64,000 bases of DNA from Pseudomonas sp. (GTDB taxonomy: Bacteria; Pseudomonadota; Gammaproteobacteria; Pseudomonadales; Pseudomonadaceae), in contig NZ_JAUYGD010000032.1 of NCBI RefSeq assembly GCF_030690725.1, positions 62,001-126,000 on the forward strand, read 5' to 3'. The translations under genes and the position numbers were made by a program. The notes under the pieces were generated by a model. The model searched no databases, was not told the DNA's origin, and worked only from the letters and a program-made list of their open reading frames with translations. Shown here in pieces: positions 49,439 through 59,403 of the stretch (the first letter of the stretch is position 1; the number at the start of each line of letters is the position of its first letter).

Positions 49439-50740
49439 TTATTGCAAAGTGTGTTGCTCGATAAATTCCTGCGGCTTCAGCCCTTCACGGCTGACCAGCC
49501 GATTCAGCTCAATGCGCGGCAAACGCACGGCCAGAAGACTGCTACCGTCCTCGGCATGCGATTCGCTCTGTACTGCGCCCAAGGCGAAGAACTGCGCACG
49601 CAAACGCCCAAGGCGCTGCGGCAACTGCAATGTCGCGATAAACAGATCATCGCCCAACAACTCGGCAATGGCCTGACGCAGCAACGGCAAACCACGCCCG
49701 TCCCGCGCAGACAACCAGACCCGCTGCGGCTTGCCATCGGCATCGCGTTGAATCTGCGGCTCCACGCCCTCAAGCAGGTCGAGCTTGTTATACACCTCAA
49801 GCATCGGCAGCTCATGGGCACCGATCTCACTCAGCACCGCCAACACTTGCTCAATCTGCTGATCGCGCTCGGGCTCGTGGGAATCAATTACGTGCAACAA
49901 CAGATCGGAGTTGCTCGACTCCTCAAGGGTCGCACGGAACGCCTCAACCAGCTTGTGCGGCAAATGCCGGATAAAGCCCACAGTATCAGCCAGCACGATC
50001 GGCCCCAGATCATCCAACTCAAGACGACGCAGAGTGGGGTCGAGGGTGGCGAACAGCTGATCGGCTGCGTATACGTCCGAGGTGGTCAGGGTATTGAACA
50101 GGGTCGACTTGCCGGCGTTGGTGTAGCCCACCAGCGATACCGAAGGAATGTCCGCACGCTGACGGCCGCGCCTAGCCTGCTCACGCTGGCTGCGCACCTT
50201 TTCCAGCTTCTGCTTGATCTGACGAATCCGCACGCGCAGCAGGCGGCGGTCGGTTTCCAACTGGGTTTCACCCGGGCCGCGCAGACCGATACCACCCTTC
50301 TGCCGCTCAAGGTGGGTCCAGCCGCGCACCAGACGCGTACTCATGTGGTCGAGCTGGGCCAGCTCAACCTGCAGTTTGCCTTCATGGGTACGCGCGCGCT
50401 GAGCAAAAATGTCGAGGATCAGACCGGTACGGTCCAATACCCGACACTCGAAAGCACGCTCAAGGTTACGTTCCTGACTGGGCGTGAGGACGTGATTGAA
50501 GATGACCAGATCAGCCTCAGCGGCCTTGACCTGATCACGCAGCTCTTCAACTTTGCCACTGCCGATCAGGTACTTGGCCGTCAGCCGATTGCTCGGAACA
50601 CTGAGGAACGCGACAGTTTCAGCACCGGCCGAGATGGCCAGCTCCTGAAACTCTTGCGGGTCCTCGCGCGCCTCGGAATTTTGGCCGTCCAGATGTACCA
50701 GAATGGCCCGCTCTCCACCTTCATGGCGCTCGAAGAACAA
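49439..50740 (-). CDS. hflX: Ribosome-associated GTPase HflX
   Basis: 433 residues. N-terminal HflX domain, coiled-coil helices around 165-195 (RIRQIKQKLEKVRSQREQARRGR), then a GTPase with G1 GYTNAGKST near 205, DTVGF (G3) and NKLD (G4). Splits stalled 70S ribosomes during heat or antibiotic stress. It starts with TTG at 50740, five bases after a perfect GGAGG; no ATG competes. Next to hfq, as in most Gammaproteobacteria. Confidence 0.96.
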   Translation of the reverse strand: MFFERHEGGERAILVHLDGQNSEAREDPQEFQELAISAGAETVAFLSVPSNRLTAKYLIGSGKVEELRDQVKAAEADLVIFNHVLTPSQERNLERAFECRVLDRTGLILDIFAQRARTHEGKLQVELAQLDHMSTRLVRGWTHLERQKGGIGLRGPGETQLETDRRLLRVRIRQIKQKLEKVRSQREQARRGRQRADIPSVSLVGYTNAGKSTLFNTLTTSDVYAADQLFATLDPTLRRLELDDLGPIVLADTVGFIRHLPHKLVEAFRATLEESSNSDLLLHVIDSHEPERDQQIEQVLAVLSEIGAHELPMLEVYNKLDLLEGVEPQIQRDADGKPQRVWLSARDGRGLPLLRQAIAELLGDDLFIATLQLPQRLGRLRAQFFALGAVQSESHAEDGSSLLAVRLPRIELNRLVSREGLKPQEFIEQHTLQ

Positions 50741-50754
50741 TGCAGCCTCCTAAA

Positions 50755-51042
<288 letters not shown>

Positions 51043-51116
51043 TCAATAATTTTAGTAAACCAACGAACGGCTTAAAGCCGTCATACCCCCAAGGATAGAC
51101 GGCCAACGGCAAGGTC

Positions 51117-52094
51117 TCAGGTCAATATGGAGACCGCTGCCAGGTATTTCAAGGCACGCGGCAGATTGTCGCAATCGACGCTATCGAGCCAGTGCACATC
51201 CTGCTGCCAACCACGTAACCAGGTGAACTGTCGCTTGGCCAGCTGGCGCGTGGCGATAACGCCGCGCCCCTGCATCTGTTCAGCGTCGAGGTTGCCGTCC
51301 AGATAATCCCAGACTTGGCGATAACCCACCGCCCGTATAGACGGTAGCCCAACGTGCAAGTCACTTCGCTGACGCAGGCGTTCGACCTCGGCAACCAGCC
51401 CCTGTTCCAACATCAAGCGAAATCGCAGGGCAATTCGCTCATGCAACAGCTGCCTTTGTGCCGGGGCAATGGCCAATTGCGCCACAGTATAGGGGAATTG
51501 CCGCGCTGCCGATGCGCCACCGGCAGTATTTTCTGTCGCCTGGCGCTGGCGATGAACGGTCATGCTGTGCCCGCTCAAGTGATAGACCTCAAGGGCACGA
51601 ATCAAGCGCTGCGGGTCATTGGGGTGGATACGTGCCGCCGACTCTGGATCGACCGCGCGCAGCTCGGCATGCAGCACCTCCCAACCTTCGGCCTGGGCGC
51701 GCGCCTCCAACTCGGCGCGCAACGCTGCATCGGCACTGGGCATTTCGGCCAGACCTTCGAGCAATGCTTTGAAATACAACATGGTGCCGCCCACCAGCAG
51801 CGGAATACGTCCGCGCGCAGTGATCTCCGCCATAGCCGCCAGGGCATCAGCACGGAACTCGGCCGCCGAATAGCTCTCGGCCGGGTCGCGAATATCGACT
51901 AGCCGATGCGGGAACTCGGCCAGCGTGGCCTTATCCGGCTTGGCCGTGCCGATGTCCATATCACGGTAAATCAGCGCGGAATCGACGCTGATCAACTCGC
52001 ACGGCAGCACTCGCGCCAGCTCGATGGCCAGATCGGTCTTGCCGGCCGCAGTCGGCCCCATGAGAAAAATCGCCGGAGGCAGGCGCTCGGACAT
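51117..52094 (-). CDS. miaA: tRNA dimethylallyltransferase MiaA
   Basis: 325 residues. P-loop [15 protein letters not shown] near residue 13, [36 protein letters not shown], and [15 protein letters not shown]. Prenylates A37 in tRNAs reading UNN codons. In the conserved mutL-miaA-hfq-hflX order; a 133-bp repeat element separates it from mutL, and 101 bp before hfq leave room for an hfq promoter. Confidence 0.97.
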   Translation of the reverse strand: MSERLPPAIFLMGPTAAGKTDLAIELARVLPCELISVDSALIYRDMDIGTAKPDKATLAEFPHRLVDIRDPAESYSAAEFRADALAAMAEITARGRIPLLVGGTMLYFKALLEGLAEMPSADAALRAELEARAQAEGWEVLHAELRAVDPESAARIHPNDPQRLIRALEVYHLSGHSMTVHRQRQATENTAGGASAARQFPYTVAQLAIAPAQRQLLHERIALRFRLMLEQGLVAEVERLRQRSDLHVGLPSIRAVGYRQVWDYLDGNLDAEQMQGRGVIATRQLAKRQFTWLRGWQQDVHWLDSVDCDNLPRALKYLAAVSILT

Positions 52095-52129
52095 GCTTAT
52101 AACTCTCTAAATGGCGCGGCGGCTTAGCA

Positions 52130-52262
52130 GGCCGTTGAAAATGTAGGCGAGGCGGCCGAGGCAAGGCAAAAACAGGCGAAAAAGCGGAGTTTACTGCTGT
52201 AAATGAGCATTTTGAGCCTGTTTTTAACGCCGTATCGGCAACGCAGGTAGTTTTCAACGGCC
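52130..52262. repeat. 133-bp MITE-like element between miaA and mutL
   Basis: Ends are perfect 12-bp terminal inverted repeats, GGCCGTTGAAAA (52130-52141) and TTTTCAACGGCC (52251-52262). An inner 10-bp inverted repeat AAAAACAGGC (52168-52177) / GCCTGTTTTT (52216-52225) lies inside. No coding capacity. It looks like an interspersed non-autonomous repeat I associate with Pseudomonas genomes; no target duplication was verified. Confidence 0.75.
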
Positions 52263-52264
52263 GG

Positions 52265-54142
52265 CTAGCGGCCGCGCAGGAACAGCTTGTCCAGGTCATC
52301 CATACCCATCTGCGTCCAGGTCGGACGGCCATGGTTGCACTGACCGCTGCGCTCGGTGTGTTCCATATCGCGCAGCAAGGCGTTCATTTCCGGCAGGGTC
52401 AGACGCCGATTGGCGCGCACCGCACCGTGGCAGGCCATGGTGCCAAGCAGCTCATTGAGGTGCGCCTGAATGCGGTCGGTGGTGCCGTATTCGAGCAGAT
52501 CACCGAGCACATCTTGCACCAGGCGAGTGGCCTCGGCCTGCTTGAGCAACGCGGGAATCTGGCGAATCGCCAGGGTTTCCGGGCCCAAACGCTGCAACTC
52601 GAAACCCAGCCGCTGGAACCACTCGGCATGCTCTTCGGCGCAGTCCGCTTCACGCTGACTGACGGCAATCGACTCCGGCACCAGCAGTGGCTGGCCGCGC
52701 AGGCCTTCACTGGCCATGGCAACTTTAAGCCGCTCATAGGTAATGCGCTCATGGGCGGCGTGCATATCCACCACCACCAGCCCCTGGACGTTCTCGGCAA
52801 GGATATAGATGCCCTTGAGCTGGGCGATGGCATAACCCAGGGGCGGAATATCGCCTTGCGCATCCGGCAGGCCTGCTGGAGCCGGCGCAGTGGCCATCGG
52901 CGAGAAAAACTCGCGATAGGCGCCCTGGGCTTCGGCGGCCGGCAAGGCCGCCTCGGGGCGAGCGCCCTGATAACCGGCGCCCGGCGAACGCCACACCGAG
53001 TTACTGGGCGCCGGTTGCAGCAAGCTGGCAGCTAGACCGATTTCACCCTGCGGCCCAAACTCGCCGGCAGCCTGACCGGTCGGCCGTAGCATCTCGTTGA
53101 CAGTTGCCGGAGCCGCCAGCTGATCTTCCGGGCGCACCTCACCCAGCGCACGGTGCAGGGTGCCGTAGAGGAAGTCATGCACCATGCGCCCATCACGGAA
53201 GCGCACTTCGTGCTTGGTCGGGTGCACGTTGACATCGACCACCGAGGGGTCGATTTCCAGAAACAGCACAAAGGTCGGATGACGGCCGTTGAACAGTACA
53301 TCGCGGTAGGCTTGGCGCACCGCGTGGGCAACCAGCTTGTCGCGCACCATGCGCCCGTTCACATAGAAATACTGCAGATCGGCCTGACTACGGGAGAAAG
53401 TCGGCAAGCCCACCCAGCCCCACAGGTGCAGGCCGTTGCGCTCGATATCAATGGGCAGCGCCTGCTCGAGAAACGCCGGACCGCAAACCGAAGCGACCCG
53501 CCGCGCGCGGCTCTGTTCATCCGGAGCCTCATGCAGACCGAGAACGGTCTTGCCGTTGTGGCGCAGATGGAAAGCCACGTCGAAACGCGCCAGCGCCAGG
53601 CGCTTGATCACTTCCTGCAGGTGATCGAATTCGGTCTTTTCGGTCTTGAGAAACTTGCGCCGCGCCGGGGTGTTGAAGAACAGGTCGCGCACTTCCACCG
53701 AGGTGCCAACCGGATGCGCCGCAGGTTGTACCCGCGGCTGCATATCGCGACCTTCGGTTTCCACCTGCCAGGCCTGTTCGGCATCTGCCGTACGCGAAGT
53801 CAGGGTCAGGCGCGCTACAGAGCTGATCGACGCCAGCGCCTCGCCGCGAAAGCCCAGGCTCATTACCTGTTCAAGGTCTTCCAGTTCGCGGATCTTGCTG
53901 GTGGCGTGCCGGGCCAACGCCAGGGGCAGATCGTCCGGGGAGATACCGCTGCCGTTATCGCGTACTTTGAGCAGCTTGACGCCGCCCTGCTCGACATCCA
54001 CTTCGATACGCTTGGCGCCGGAGTCCAGGCTGTTTTCCAACAGCTCCTTGATTACCGAGGCTGGACGCTCAACCACCTCACCGGCAGCAATCTGGTTCGC
54101 CAGCCGCGGGCTGAGCAGCTGGATACGCGCAGCTTCACTCAT
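52265..54142 (-). CDS. mutL: DNA mismatch repair protein MutL
   Basis: 625 residues. N-terminal GHKL ATPase: [48 protein letters not shown] and [32 protein letters not shown]. The C-terminal dimer domain has [12 protein letters not shown] near residue 456-467, fitting the D-x-H-A-x2-E-x4-E endonuclease motif, and ACHGAVRAN plus [10 protein letters not shown] at the end. So this is the nicking type of MutL, as expected where MutH is absent. ATG overlaps the amiB stop by 4 nt. Confidence 0.98.
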   Translation of the reverse strand: MSEAARIQLLSPRLANQIAAGEVVERPASVIKELLENSLDSGAKRIEVDVEQGGVKLLKVRDNGSGISPDDLPLALARHATSKIRELEDLEQVMSLGFRGEALASISSVARLTLTSRTADAEQAWQVETEGRDMQPRVQPAAHPVGTSVEVRDLFFNTPARRKFLKTEKTEFDHLQEVIKRLALARFDVAFHLRHNGKTVLGLHEAPDEQSRARRVASVCGPAFLEQALPIDIERNGLHLWGWVGLPTFSRSQADLQYFYVNGRMVRDKLVAHAVRQAYRDVLFNGRHPTFVLFLEIDPSVVDVNVHPTKHEVRFRDGRMVHDFLYGTLHRALGEVRPEDQLAAPATVNEMLRPTGQAAGEFGPQGEIGLAASLLQPAPSNSVWRSPGAGYQGARPEAALPAAEAQGAYREFFSPMATAPAPAGLPDAQGDIPPLGYAIAQLKGIYILAENVQGLVVVDMHAAHERITYERLKVAMASEGLRGQPLLVPESIAVSQREADCAEEHAEWFQRLGFELQRLGPETLAIRQIPALLKQAEATRLVQDVLGDLLEYGTTDRIQAHLNELLGTMACHGAVRANRRLTLPEMNALLRDMEHTERSGQCNHGRPTWTQMGMDDLDKLFLRGR

Positions 54143-55566
54143 GGCTGCGCAGCCAGAGCAGTCGCCGGGATCTGCAAACGTTGACCAACCTTGATCACAT
54201 CGCTTTTCAGCGAATTGGCACTGCGCAGCACGACCAGGCTGACCTGGTAACGCTGGGCGATCAGCGCCAGGCTTTCGCCGGAACTGACCACATGTTCGCG
54301 CGGGCCGAGGGTAATCTTGCCGTTATCACGCAACCAGGCCACGTGAGTGCCAGGCGGTGGATTTTCATGGAAGAACTGCCGTACGCCCGTAACAATCGAG
54401 CGGGCCAAGGCCTGCTGGTGGCTGGCCGAAGCGAGCTTCTTGGCCTCATTGGGGTTGGAGATAAACCCGGTCTCCACCAGGATCGACGGAATATCCGGCG
54501 ATTTCAGCACCATAAAGCCGGCCTGCTCTACCCGCCGCTTATGCAGCGGCGTCACCCGGCCCATATTGCCCAGCACCTTGTTGCCGACGTTCAGGCTGGA
54601 TGACAGCGAGGCGGTCATCGACAGGTCGAGCAGCACCCCGGCGAGCATCTTGTCCTTGTCGTCCAGGCTGACATTACCGGCGCCGCCGATCAGGTCCGAC
54701 TGGTTCTCCGCATCCGCCAGCCAGCGCGCAGTTTCCGAGGTGGCGCCGCGATCCGACAGGGCATACACCGAGGCACCGAATGCAGCGGCGCGCGGTGCGG
54801 CATCGGCATGGATGGAGACAAACAGGTCGGCGCCCTTCTTGCGGGCGATCTCGGTGCGCTTGCGCAGCGGAATAAAGTAGTCACCGGTGCGCACCAGCTC
54901 GGCGCGGAAACCCTTCTCGGCATTGATCTGCCGCTGCAATTCCTTGGAAATCGCCAGGGTCACATGCTTTTCATACTGGCCTTTGACCGGCGACAGCGCA
55001 CCTGGGTCTTCACCGCCGTGCCCGGCGTCGATGGCAATCACGATATCGCGCTTGCCGTTGGGTATTGGCGTCAGCTTAGGCGGGGCCTGGGTTGGTGTCA
55101 CAGGTACTTGCGGTGCGGTAGCCACAGTAGTAGGCAGGCTAGGTGCGGCGCCGCTTTCCTGATCAAACAGATCGACAACCAGGCGATGGCCATACTGCTG
55201 ATTGGGGGCCAGGGTAAAGCTCTTAGGCGTGACCGCTGCCGACAGGTCAATCACCACGCGCAGGTCATTCGGGGTGCGCTGCGCCGAGCGTACGCCGGTG
55301 ATTGGCGTGTTGCTCAGGGTCAGCTGATCGAAGTTGGTGGCCAGCTTGGCGCCGCTGACATCAATGACGATGCGATTGGGCGACGACAGCAGAAATACGC
55401 TGTGCTGCACCGGGCCGGACAGGTCAAACACCAGGCGGGTGTTATCCGGCGCACGCCACAGCCGCACACTGCGCACATCCGAAGCGGCCATTACATCGGC
55501 GGCCAGGGCTACCAATGCCACTCCAATTGCGATGAAACGCGCGCTTATGCGCATAACCAACCCCAT
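54139..55566 (-). CDS. amiB: N-acetylmuramoyl-L-alanine amidase (AmiB type) with AMIN and LysM domains
   Basis: 475 residues. Signal peptide about 1-26 (ending DVMAAS), AMIN domain about 28-140 ([25 protein letters not shown]). Zinc amidase about 175-400 with [28 protein letters not shown] and [18 protein letters not shown]-terminal LysM about 425-470 ([41 protein letters not shown]). Splits septal peptidoglycan during division. Start could be ATG 55566 or 55554; the 600-residue open frame to 55941 overlaps tsaE and is not real. Confidence 0.95.
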   Translation of the reverse strand: MGLVMRISARFIAIGVALVALAADVMAASDVRSVRLWRAPDNTRLVFDLSGPVQHSVFLLSSPNRIVIDVSGAKLATNFDQLTLSNTPITGVRSAQRTPNDLRVVIDLSAAVTPKSFTLAPNQQYGHRLVVDLFDQESGAAPSLPTTVATAPQVPVTPTQAPPKLTPIPNGKRDIVIAIDAGHGGEDPGALSPVKGQYEKHVTLAISKELQRQINAEKGFRAELVRTGDYFIPLRKRTEIARKKGADLFVSIHADAAPRAAAFGASVYALSDRGATSETARWLADAENQSDLIGGAGNVSLDDKDKMLAGVLLDLSMTASLSSSLNVGNKVLGNMGRVTPLHKRRVEQAGFMVLKSPDIPSILVETGFISNPNEAKKLASASHQQALARSIVTGVRQFFHENPPPGTHVAWLRDNGKITLGPREHVVSSGESLALIAQRYQVSLVVLRSANSLKSDVIKVGQRLQIPATALAAQP

Positions 55567-55573
55567 AATAAAT

Positions 55574-56041
55574 TCATGCCCCGACGGCCAAAGCGGCGCA
55601 CCAGGCGGTGCCACGTGCGCCTTGCGCCTGCAAACGCAGCGCCCGGCCGGCCCCATGCGGGCTAATGGTAATGTCCAGGTCAGCCTTTGGCAAAACGCCT
55701 GCACCGCGCTGCGGCCACTCGACCAAGCACAGCGCATCGCCTTCGAAGTAATCACGAATGCCCAGGTACTCCAGCTCCTCAGCATCAACCAGACGATAGA
55801 GGTCAAAGTGAAAGGCGCGCAAAGAGCCAATCTCGTAGGGCTCCACCAGGGTAAAGGTCGGGCTTTTAACCGCGCCAACATGGCCCAGGCCACGAATAAT
55901 GCCGCGCGACAGGGTGGTTTTGCCGGCGCCAAGGTCGCCATGCAGATAGATCACGCCAACACCGCCGGTCGCCTCGGCAATACGTGCGCCCAGCGCCAGC
56001 ATCGCCTCTTCGTCGGTGGCCAACAGTTCTAATTCAGACAC
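55574..56041 (-). CDS. tsaE: tRNA threonylcarbamoyladenosine ATPase TsaE
   Basis: 155 residues, P-loop protein of the t6A synthesis complex (with TsaB and TsaD). Walker A GDLGAGKTTLSRGIIRGLGHVGAVKSPTFTLVEPY near residue 35, then FHFDLYRLVDAEELEYLGIRDYF and VEWPQRG. GTG start at 56041 with AGGAG 8 nt upstream. Its start lies 13 bp inside the end of nnrD. Confidence 0.96.
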   Translation of the reverse strand: MSELELLATDEEAMLALGARIAEATGGVGVIYLHGDLGAGKTTLSRGIIRGLGHVGAVKSPTFTLVEPYEIGSLRAFHFDLYRLVDAEELEYLGIRDYFEGDALCLVEWPQRGAGVLPKADLDITISPHGAGRALRLQAQGARGTAWCAALAVGA

Positions 56042-57528
56042 GCAGACTGCTCCTGCAACAATTCACGAATAACCACACACAAATCACTGGCCGCCAGGCC
56101 ACGGCCTTGCTTCGCCAGCTGCTCGCCGGCGCAGGCATGCAGATAAACCGCCAGCTGGGCCGCCGCCAGCCCAGGCAGCCCCTGGGCCAGCAGCGCACCG
56201 ATTAACCCGGCCAACACATCGCCCAAGCCGGCGCCGGCCATAACCGGGTGGCCGCGATCACACAGCCACAAGCCGCCATCCGGCGCGGCAATCAGGCTGC
56301 CCGCGCCTTTCAGCACGCACACCGCCTGGTAGCGCTGGGCCAAAGCGCGGGCCGCCGCCGGACGATCCGCCTGCACCTCGGCCGTGCTGAGCCCCAGCAA
56401 GCGCGCCGCCTCGCCGGGGTGCGGTGTAAGCACAGCATCCGCTGGAAACTGGACCTGCGCTTGCGCCAACAGGTTCAGCGCATCGGCATCCCACACCTGC
56501 ACAGCACGACTGGCCGCAGCCGCCGATAACAGACTGCGCCCCCAGGCGCCCTGCCCCAATCCCGGGCCAACCACCCAGACGCTGGCATTGGCGCCCAGCG
56601 TCAGCAGCTGATTGGCCGAAGCCACGCCGACGGCCATCACCTCGGGCAAACGCGCCTGCGCTGCCGGCAGATGTTCACTGCGGGTCGCCAGACTGACCAA
56701 CCCGGCACCGGCGCGCAGCGCGCTTTGCGCCGCCAACAGCCCGGCGCCGGCAAAGCCACGATCGCCGCCCACCACCAGCACATGGCCCAACTGGCCCTTG
56801 TGCACACTTCGCGAACGCGCCGGCAACTGCGGCAAACTGGCCGGCGCCAGGCGCTGCGCGCTAAAGGCCTGAGCCGCGACCAGGGCCGAGTCAGCCTGCA
56901 GATCATCAAACTGCAATTCACCCAGATAATCCGCCGACTGCCCGGTAAATAGGCCCAGCTTCAGACCGATCAGGGTGACCGTCAGTTGCGCACACACGGC
57001 GACGCCCAGCACTTGCCCCGTATCGGCACAGAGCCCGGACGGAATATCCACCGCCAGCACTGGCAGACCGCTGGCATTCAACAGACGAATGGCCTGGGCA
57101 TAAGGCTCGCGCACCGCTCCCTGCAAACCCGTGCCAAGCAAAGCATCAAGCACCACGCCGTGCAGCTCGGTGCATTCGCTCCAGGGCTGCACCGCCACAC
57201 CAGCGGCCAGCGCCTGATCACGAGCCAGGGCGGCATCGCCCTGCAGCTGCGCCGCATCACCGACCGCCAGCGCCTGCACCCGCCAGCCCGCACGCAGCGC
57301 CAGCGCCGCCACCAGGTAACCGTCACCGGCGTTGTTGCCGCGCCCGGCCAGTACCGTCAGCACGCCTGCATCCGGCCAACGACGGCGCAGGGCACGCCAG
57401 ATGGCATGCGCGGCGCGACTCATCAGCTCGAAACCCGGCGTGCCGGCAGAGATCAATCGCGCATCCAGCTCGCGCACCTGGGCGGCGCTGTAGAGCGGCA
57501 GAGGAAGATTGTCAGGCGAATGCAGCAT
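56029..57528 (-). CDS. nnrD: Bifunctional NAD(P)H-hydrate epimerase/ADP-dependent dehydratase
   Basis: 499 residues. N-terminal YjeF_N epimerase (about 10-215: GFELMSRAAHAIWRAL, VLAGRGNNAGDGYLVAALALRAGW). C-terminal ribokinase-like dehydratase (about 225-495: HKGQLGHVLVVGGDRGFAGAGLLAAQSALRAGAGLVSLATR, VLTPHPGEAARLLG, GAGLGDVLAGLIGALLAQG). Repairs hydrated NADH and NADPH. ATG 57528; the frame stays open to 58593 only as antisense of queG. Divergent from queG by 60 bp. Confidence 0.96.
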   Translation of the reverse strand: MLHSPDNLPLPLYSAAQVRELDARLISAGTPGFELMSRAAHAIWRALRRRWPDAGVLTVLAGRGNNAGDGYLVAALALRAGWRVQALAVGDAAQLQGDAALARDQALAAGVAVQPWSECTELHGVVLDALLGTGLQGAVREPYAQAIRLLNASGLPVLAVDIPSGLCADTGQVLGVAVCAQLTVTLIGLKLGLFTGQSADYLGELQFDDLQADSALVAAQAFSAQRLAPASLPQLPARSRSVHKGQLGHVLVVGGDRGFAGAGLLAAQSALRAGAGLVSLATRSEHLPAAQARLPEVMAVGVASANQLLTLGANASVWVVGPGLGQGAWGRSLLSAAAASRAVQVWDADALNLLAQAQVQFPADAVLTPHPGEAARLLGLSTAEVQADRPAAARALAQRYQAVCVLKGAGSLIAAPDGGLWLCDRGHPVMAGAGLGDVLAGLIGALLAQGLPGLAAAQLAVYLHACAGEQLAKQGRGLAASDLCVVIRELLQEQSACLN

Positions 57529-57588
57529 GCGTCGGCTCCGATGTCTGGCAGAATTATACGCACCTGCGCCCCGGTTACCCGCCCTCAT

Positions 57589-58650
57589 ATGAACACTGAC
57601 ACCCTTGACCTTGCCGTCCTCGCCCAGTCGATCAAAGACTGGGGCCGTGAGCTGGGCTTTCAGCAGGTCGGGATTGCCGATGTGCAACTGGGCGAGCACG
57701 AGGCGCACCTGCAGCGCTGGCTGGACGCCGGCTACCAGGGCGAGATGGACTATATGGCCGCCCACGGCAGCAAACGCTCGCACCCGGAGGAACTGGTACC
57801 CGGCACCCTGCGCGTGGTGTCGCTGCGCATGGACTACCTGCCCGGCGACACGCAGATGGCTCAGCGCCTCGCCCAGCCAGAGAAGGCCTACGTGTCGCGC
57901 TATGCCTTGGGCCGCGATTATCACAAGCTGATCCGCAAACGCCTGCAGCAGCTGGCCGAGCGCATCCAGCAGCAGATCGGCCCGTTCGGCTATCGCGCCT
58001 TTGTCGACAGCGCTCCAGTGCTGGAAAAGGCTATCGCCGAACAGGCCGGGCTCGGCTGGATCGGCAAGAACACCCTGGTACTCAACCGCAAGGCCGGCAG
58101 CTACTTCTTCCTCGGCGAGCTGTTTGTCGACCTGCCACTGCCGGTGGACCCGCCCCACGCCAGCGAGCATTGCGGGCGCTGCACCGCCTGTATGGATATT
58201 TGCCCGACCGCCGCCTTTGTCGGGCCCTATGTGCTGGACGCGCGGCGCTGCATCTCCTACCTGACCATCGAACTCAAAGGCTCGATTCCAGAAGAACTGC
58301 GGGCACCGATCGGCAACCGGGTGTTCGGCTGCGACGACTGCCAGATGGTCTGCCCGTGGAACCGTTTTGCCAAACCCAGCACGCAGAGCGACTTCCAACC
58401 GCGCCACAGCCTGGATAACGCTGAGCTGGCCGAACTGTTCTGCTGGAGCGAAGAGGAGTTCCTCAGCCGCACCGAGGGCTCGCCACTGCGCCGCGCCGGC
58501 TACGAACGCTGGCTGCGTAACCTGGCCGTCGGTCTGGGCAATGCGCCCTCCAGCATCCCGGTGCTGGAAGCGCTCAAGGCGCGCCGCGAGCACCCATCAG
58601 AACTGGTGCGCGAGCATGTCGAGTGGGCCCTGGCGCGTCACGGCCTGTAA
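57589..58650 (+). CDS. queG: Epoxyqueuosine reductase QueG
   Basis: Cobalamin- and Fe-S-dependent last step of queuosine tRNA modification, 353 residues. Cobalamin-binding N-terminal part (LGFQQVGIADVQL, YALGRDYHKLIRKRL). Two [4Fe-4S] motifs: CGRCTACMDICPT near 195-205 and CDDCQMVCPWN near 247-257. A HEAT-like C-terminus follows (REHPSELVREHVEWALARH). ATG 57589; upstream in-frame codons are antisense to nnrD. Confidence 0.97.
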   Translation: MNTDTLDLAVLAQSIKDWGRELGFQQVGIADVQLGEHEAHLQRWLDAGYQGEMDYMAAHGSKRSHPEELVPGTLRVVSLRMDYLPGDTQMAQRLAQPEKAYVSRYALGRDYHKLIRKRLQQLAERIQQQIGPFGYRAFVDSAPVLEKAIAEQAGLGWIGKNTLVLNRKAGSYFFLGELFVDLPLPVDPPHASEHCGRCTACMDICPTAAFVGPYVLDARRCISYLTIELKGSIPEELRAPIGNRVFGCDDCQMVCPWNRFAKPSTQSDFQPRHSLDNAELAELFCWSEEEFLSRTEGSPLRRAGYERWLRNLAVGLGNAPSSIPVLEALKARREHPSELVREHVEWALARHGL

Positions 58651-58674
58651 CGAATACAGCTGTGCTCGCAGGTC

Positions 58675-58726
58675 GTAGGATGGGTGATAACCCATCAATT
58701 GGCTGATGGGTTGTCATCCATCCTAC
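58675..58726. repeat. Paired GTAG-foot REP hairpins (GATGGGT stem)
   Basis: The plus-strand unit at 58675-58696 is GTAG, GATGGGT, loop GATA, ACCCATC. The opposed minus-strand unit at 58705-58726 is GTAG, GATGGAT, loop GACA, ACCCATC, with one G-T wobble. They lie between the convergent queG and orn genes, same layout as the other REP pairs. Confidence 0.85.
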
Positions 58727-58752
58727 GCATCTTTCTTTTACTGAACGCACAG

Positions 58753-58778
58753 AAAAAAGCCCGCTGTAGCGGGCTTTT
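58753..58778. terminator. Bidirectional terminator between queG and orn
   Basis: Stem GCCCGCT/AGCGGGC with a short loop, flanked by A6 and T4. It serves orn on the minus strand (T6 side) and queG on the plus strand. Confidence 0.9.
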
Positions 58779-58785
58779 ACCTGCG

Positions 58786-59328
58786 TCAGACTTTAAGAAA
58801 GTGCTGACGGTAATGCTTCAGCTCGGCAATGGACTCACGGATATCGTCCAGCGCCTGGTGCGTGCCCTGCTTCTGGAACGACTCCTTGACCTGCGGCGCC
58901 CACAGGCCGGCGAGGATTTTCAGGGTGGAGACATCCAGATAGCGGTAGTGGAAGTAGGCTTCCAGGTTCTGCATGTACTTATAAAGAAAGCGCCGATCCT
59001 GGCCGATGCTGTTGCCGCAGATCGGCGACTTGCCCTTCGGCACCCACTGCTCCAAAAAGGCGATGGTCATGGCTTCTGCTTCCGCCGGGCCGATGGTGCT
59101 TTCCCGTACGCGCTGGGTCAGGCCACTCTGGCCATGGGTACGGGTATTCCACTCATCCATGCCGGCGAGCAGCTCATCACTCTGGTGCACGGCAATCACC
59201 GGGCCTTCCGCGAGGATATTCAGGTCGCTGTCGGTGACGATGGTAGCCATTTCAATGATGACGTCTGTTTCGGGCTCCAGACCGGTCATTTCCAGGTCGA
59301 TCCAGATCAGATTCTGCGGGTTCTGCAT
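58786..59328 (-). CDS. orn: Oligoribonuclease
   Basis: 180 residues, DEDDh 3'-5' exonuclease for 2-5-nt RNAs, including pGpG from c-di-GMP breakdown. [27 protein letters not shown] holds Exo I Asp/Glu, [37 protein letters not shown]xo II, and [18 protein letters not shown]xo III with the catalytic His. Full length. It removes the product of the c-di-GMP made by cyclases such as the pair at 28402-32349. Confidence 0.98.
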   Translation of the reverse strand: MQNPQNLIWIDLEMTGLEPETDVIIEMATIVTDSDLNILAEGPVIAVHQSDELLAGMDEWNTRTHGQSGLTQRVRESTIGPAEAEAMTIAFLEQWVPKGKSPICGNSIGQDRRFLYKYMQNLEAYFHYRYLDVSTLKILAGLWAPQVKESFQKQGTHQALDDIRESIAELKHYRQHFLKV

Positions 59329-59403
59329 GCGGGGCTCCTCGGCTAAGGCCGACAGTTTAACAGGCCGCCGAAAAACTACTGCGTTCGACCGACAGCATTG
59401 CGC

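Noticed and set aside
54139..55941. 600-residue version of the amidase
   Set aside because: The first 125 residues overlap tsaE in another frame and precede the signal peptide; the real start is near 55554-55566.
56029..58593. 854-residue version of nnrD
   Set aside because: The extra 355 residues are antisense to queG; the YjeF N-terminal domain begins right after ATG 57528.
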